Positions 61,779-64,000 of a stretch of 64,000 nucleotides of DNA are shown one piece after another; position 1 is the first letter of the stretch; each line of letters starts with the position of its first letter. Both the position numbers and the translations under genes were made by a program. The notes beneath the pieces are model-generated. The model did not search any database and had not been told where the DNA came from. It was given only the letters and a program-made list of their open reading frames with translations. Source of the DNA: CAYNEO01 sp964396245 (lineage in GTDB: Bacteria > Zixibacteria > MSB-5A5 > GN15 > FEB-12); contig CAYNEO010000015.1 in assembly GCA_964396245.1 (NCBI GenBank), forward strand, positions 4,147-68,146, written 5' to 3'.

Positions 61779-62540
61779 ATGGACCCAAATTTTCGACAGC
61801 AGTTTATAGATCGATGGAACCGGTACTTTCCCGGCGCAGAACTCCCGCTCGCCTTTTTCTACACCAACCAAAAGGATGCCGCTGAGCCGCTGCCCCCGCC
61901 GCCGGAATGGCGATGTTTCGTCTGCGACCTGAAAAAAGTACGCAACGGCAAATCCCTTTTGTTTGATGTCTCCGCGCTCGCCTGCAACGGGGCCAAACGG
62001 TACCTCGGTTTTGATTCCTCCCCGCGGGAGAATTTCGACTACTTCCTCTCCTGCGGCATCGAGGGGGAACTCGAGGGTGAGCGATACAAGAAAACTCCCG
62101 AACTGGTCAACCGGATTTACGAGGGTCTGCCGCCGCTCAAAGCGCCCGCCCGATATGTCGTATTCAAGCGGTTCGACAGGCTCGCCGATGAGGACAACCC
62201 GGTGGTCGTCGCTTTTTTCGCTACGTCCGACGTTATCGCCGGCCTGTTCACGCTGGCCAATTTCGATGAACCGACGCCGCATGGCGTCATCGCGCCTTTC
62301 GGGGCCGGTTGCGCTCAGATTGCCTTCTGGCCGCAGTACGAGGAACAGCAGGGTCATCCGAAAGGCGTTCTCGGGCTGTTCGACATTTCCGCCCGGCCGT
62401 GCGTGACCGGCGATCTGCTGACATTCTCCGTACCGTGGGGGAAATTCGTCACGATGGTAAATAACATGGACGAGAGTTTCCTCACCCGTGGCCAATGGAA
62501 CATTGTTCGCAAACGGATTGCCCGGCGCGCGCAGCGGTAA
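61779..62540 (+). CDS. DUF169 domain protein
   Basis: A 253-residue soluble protein of the DUF169 family. It shows ELPLAFFYTNQKDAAEP near the start, the conserved LACNGAKRYLGFD, LKAPARYVVFKRFDRL, and GAGCAQIAFWPQYE followed by KGVLGLFDISARPCV. The several conserved Cys (CFVC, ACNG, GAGC) may bind metal or a cofactor. The function is unknown; the family occurs in anaerobes and archaea. The ATG at 61779 is chosen over the adjoining GTG at 61776; GAAGG lies upstream. Confidence 0.85.
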   Translation: MDPNFRQQFIDRWNRYFPGAELPLAFFYTNQKDAAEPLPPPPEWRCFVCDLKKVRNGKSLLFDVSALACNGAKRYLGFDSSPRENFDYFLSCGIEGELEGERYKKTPELVNRIYEGLPPLKAPARYVVFKRFDRLADEDNPVVVAFFATSDVIAGLFTLANFDEPTPHGVIAPFGAGCAQIAFWPQYEEQQGHPKGVLGLFDISARPCVTGDLLTFSVPWGKFVTMVNNMDESFLTRGQWNIVRKRIARRAQR

Positions 62541-62561
62541 TCGTCGAATATCCGTTCCGTA

Positions 62562-62606
62562 AGGACCGCAAGGGTCCTGACCTGCAACGGGCTGTAACCC
62601 GTGCAG
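62562..62606 (+). terminator. Two consecutive hairpins after the DUF169 gene
   Basis: AGGACC / GGTCCT (62562-62578), then CTGCA-CGGG / CCCG-TGCAG (62582-62606, one bulge). There is no T-run directly behind, so termination is uncertain. Confidence 0.4.
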
Positions 62607-62642
62607 TCGTCACATGACACGTGCATCGGGACATCTTTTCCC

Positions 62643-62671
62643 TTGACACTCTTTCACCCCGGGTCTACGTT
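62643..62671 (+). promoter_or_regulatory. Promoter candidate for the thioredoxin-fold protein
   Basis: A perfect TTGACA (62643-62648), a 17-base spacer and TACGTT (62666-62671). The start of transcription would be near 62678, about 65 bases before the ATG. Confidence 0.4.
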
Positions 62672-62742
62672 GCAAAGCAGTAATGCATCTCTGACTCGAC
62701 ATTATCCGAAATCAAAAAGGCGCTAACCGGAGGACTTCATCC

Positions 62743-63330
62743 ATGCAGGAATCCACATCCGGCAGACTGTCCGGCTGGCTCTGGCCGATCATGAGCCTCG
62801 TGCTGGCCGCCCTGGTCATCTATCTGTCGTACCAGAACTTTCAACTCAAGAAGCAACTGACTGTCGTCACGACCAACTTTTCCCGCAGCATTCCGATACC
62901 CGAATCGGGCCGGACGGCCGTTCCGATCACGGCGTATCTTCCCGATGGTCAGGAGATGACGATCCGGACTGACTCGCTTTCCGCGCCCATTGTCCTGGCC
63001 TGGCTGAGTCCCGACTGCGAACCGTGTGTCGAATCGATCGAATGGTGGAACCGGCTTTCCGATCAATACCCCGGACAGGTCTGGGGCATTTCCCGGGAGT
63101 CGCGTAACGCCTTTGCCGGCACGCTGGCAGAGGGTCATGATATCCGTGTCAAGATTGTCACGCCGGTGTCGGATACCGTTTTCGATCAATACCAGGTGTA
63201 CGCCACGCCGGTGACCATGGTGATCGGGACCAATGGCGCTATCCAGAATGTCTGGCCGGGAGAAATGACCGCCGACAAAAACGACGCGATCACAGGTCTC
63301 ATGGGGCAACCCTATGCCGAGAAGAGGTGA
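62743..63330 (+). CDS. Membrane-anchored thioredoxin-fold (TlpA-like) protein
   Basis: A 195-residue protein. One N-terminal membrane helix (about residues 14-30, WPIMSLVLAALVIYLSY) puts the thioredoxin domain in the periplasm. The redox motif is Cys-92-Glu-Pro-Cys-95 in WLSPDCEPCVESIEWW. The cis-Pro loop is YATPVTMVIG. It resembles TlpA/ResA thiol-disulfide reductases used in cytochrome c maturation or envelope redox control; a specific partner is not visible. GGAGG precedes the ATG. Confidence 0.88.
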   Translation: MQESTSGRLSGWLWPIMSLVLAALVIYLSYQNFQLKKQLTVVTTNFSRSIPIPESGRTAVPITAYLPDGQEMTIRTDSLSAPIVLAWLSPDCEPCVESIEWWNRLSDQYPGQVWGISRESRNAFAGTLAEGHDIRVKIVTPVSDTVFDQYQVYATPVTMVIGTNGAIQNVWPGEMTADKNDAITGLMGQPYAEKR

Positions 63331-63358
63331 GACAGTGAGGTCAGTGGAACCAGGACAT

Positions 63359-63997
63359 TCAACCAAAAATCGCTCGGGTGCGGCGTTCGAGGATCAGTAG
63401 TATCGGCAGGCCGAGAAGGTAGCACGCGATCAGCTGGCCGATACCCACCATCTGCACCGAAAAGAAATACGGCACGCCCATGATCGGCGCGAGATACAGC
63501 GACACGCCGAACGCGTTAAACAAAACCGGCGGTAACGGGGCCAGGATGATATTGATGTTTCTCCCCCGCGCCCAGAGGTAAGCCATCCCCCACGTAATGA
63601 ACCACGCCGCCACCATGACAGTGGCGCCAAGAATGAACATACGGCAAAATGCCGACACGAACACCGACAGCGCCAACAGCATCAGGATAGCCGAGATCAA
63701 CAGCAGCGAAACCCACGATGCCCGCGAGCGACGCTCGGCGCGATTGCCCTCCGCCCAGAACAGACATCCGATCGAGACGAGAGACGGGACAATCGCGACG
63801 AGGCCGTTGGCATCGTATATCAGCGTGTAGAGCGCGCCGCCCCAGAGCACGAGCGGGGTCAGCCAGGCGATCAGGTAACTGAATGAGCTTCGCGACAGGT
63901 GGTAGATACCGCGCGTGGCGAAAGCGGCCGCCAGCGTAATCAGCGAGCCGAATACGATATCGAGCCAGCCCAGACCGCCGAGAACATTGGCGATCAT
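63359..63997 (-). CDS. Integral membrane protein, possibly partial
   Basis: At least 212 residues with about six membrane helices. The C-terminal half (APLPPVLFNAFGVSLYLAPI, then SVQMVGIGQLIACYLLGLPI) resembles the substrate-binding subunits of ECF vitamin transporters, particularly QueT; this is an impression only. The ATG at 63997 lies three bases from the window edge. The frame stays open to the edge, so the true start may lie outside. Confidence 0.65.
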   Translation of the reverse strand: MIANVLGGLGWLDIVFGSLITLAAAFATRGIYHLSRSSFSYLIAWLTPLVLWGGALYTLIYDANGLVAIVPSLVSIGCLFWAEGNRAERRSRASWVSLLLISAILMLLALSVFVSAFCRMFILGATVMVAAWFITWGMAYLWARGRNINIILAPLPPVLFNAFGVSLYLAPIMGVPYFFSVQMVGIGQLIACYLLGLPILLILERRTRAIFG

Positions 63998-64000
63998 GCA

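Overview
This window looks like one scaffold of a bacterial metagenome-assembled genome of moderate GC content. It carries a 100-base run of N where two contigs were joined. A protein with a type IX secretion (Por) sorting domain sits beside dockerin-type repeats, an alternative GlmU, an MsbA/heptosyltransferase glycolipid cluster, tandem membrane histidine kinases and many GT-C membrane glycosyltransferases. This combination suggests a Gram-negative bacterium of the FCB superphylum, possibly Zixibacteria-like. The assignment is inferred from gene content; no rRNA is present to confirm it.

Layout. 1-5.7 kb: a cohesin-like secreted protein, then an oligopeptide transporter and a GT-C/TPR membrane protein. 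5.7-9.9 kb (minus): a GGDEF protein, a Xer-type recombinase, ComF, a metal-efflux permease and a TPR protein. 10-11.8 kb: a secreted M28 peptidase. 11.9-19.4 kb (minus): Rel (ppGpp synthetase/hydrolase) at the end of a lipooligosaccharide operon with an MsbA-like ABC transporter (split by the assembly gap), a GT4, two GT9 and a GT2 enzyme. 19.5-23 kb (minus): lipoprotein, site-2 protease, 3-methyladenine glycosylase, PHP phosphatase and glyoxalase-II-like hydrolase. 23.2-31.5 kb (plus): prfB with an intact programmed frameshift, then central carbon metabolism (Pta, aminotransferase, ATP-type PEP carboxykinase, FmdB, glycolate-oxidase-type dehydrogenase, mitochondrial-type citrate synthase). 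31.5-35.6 kb (minus): two sensor kinases without a response regulator. 36-46 kb: envelope lipoproteins, a PEGA/TPR scaffold protein, a two-CW protein, an S9 peptidase, a cysteine-synthase-like enzyme, a DUF1573 protein and a ferredoxin. 46.1-50.4 kb: a 1428-residue secreted mosaic protein. 50.8-60.5 kb (minus): tRNA-Gly and tRNA-Cys, then sugar storage and activation genes (GlgA, GalT, GlmU-like), DJ-1/PfpI, pyrophosphatase and two GT-C proteins. 61-64 kb: small accessory genes and a partial membrane protein.

Most genes are housekeeping or envelope functions in compact operons. No CRISPR array, prophage, transposon or defence island is visible. The most interesting unexplained signals are non-coding. 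One is a stand-alone small RNA candidate near 45.4 kb with a near-perfect sigma-70 promoter and terminator. Another is a second RNA candidate near 61.1 kb with a strong terminator. A third is a promoter and structured transcript in the 809-base gap after 60.5 kb, and a fourth is a folded element upstream of the tandem kinases. The citrate synthase leader carries one Crp-like and one Fnr-like dyad. All promoter and RNA calls come from reading consensus and pairing by eye and have not been tested computationally.
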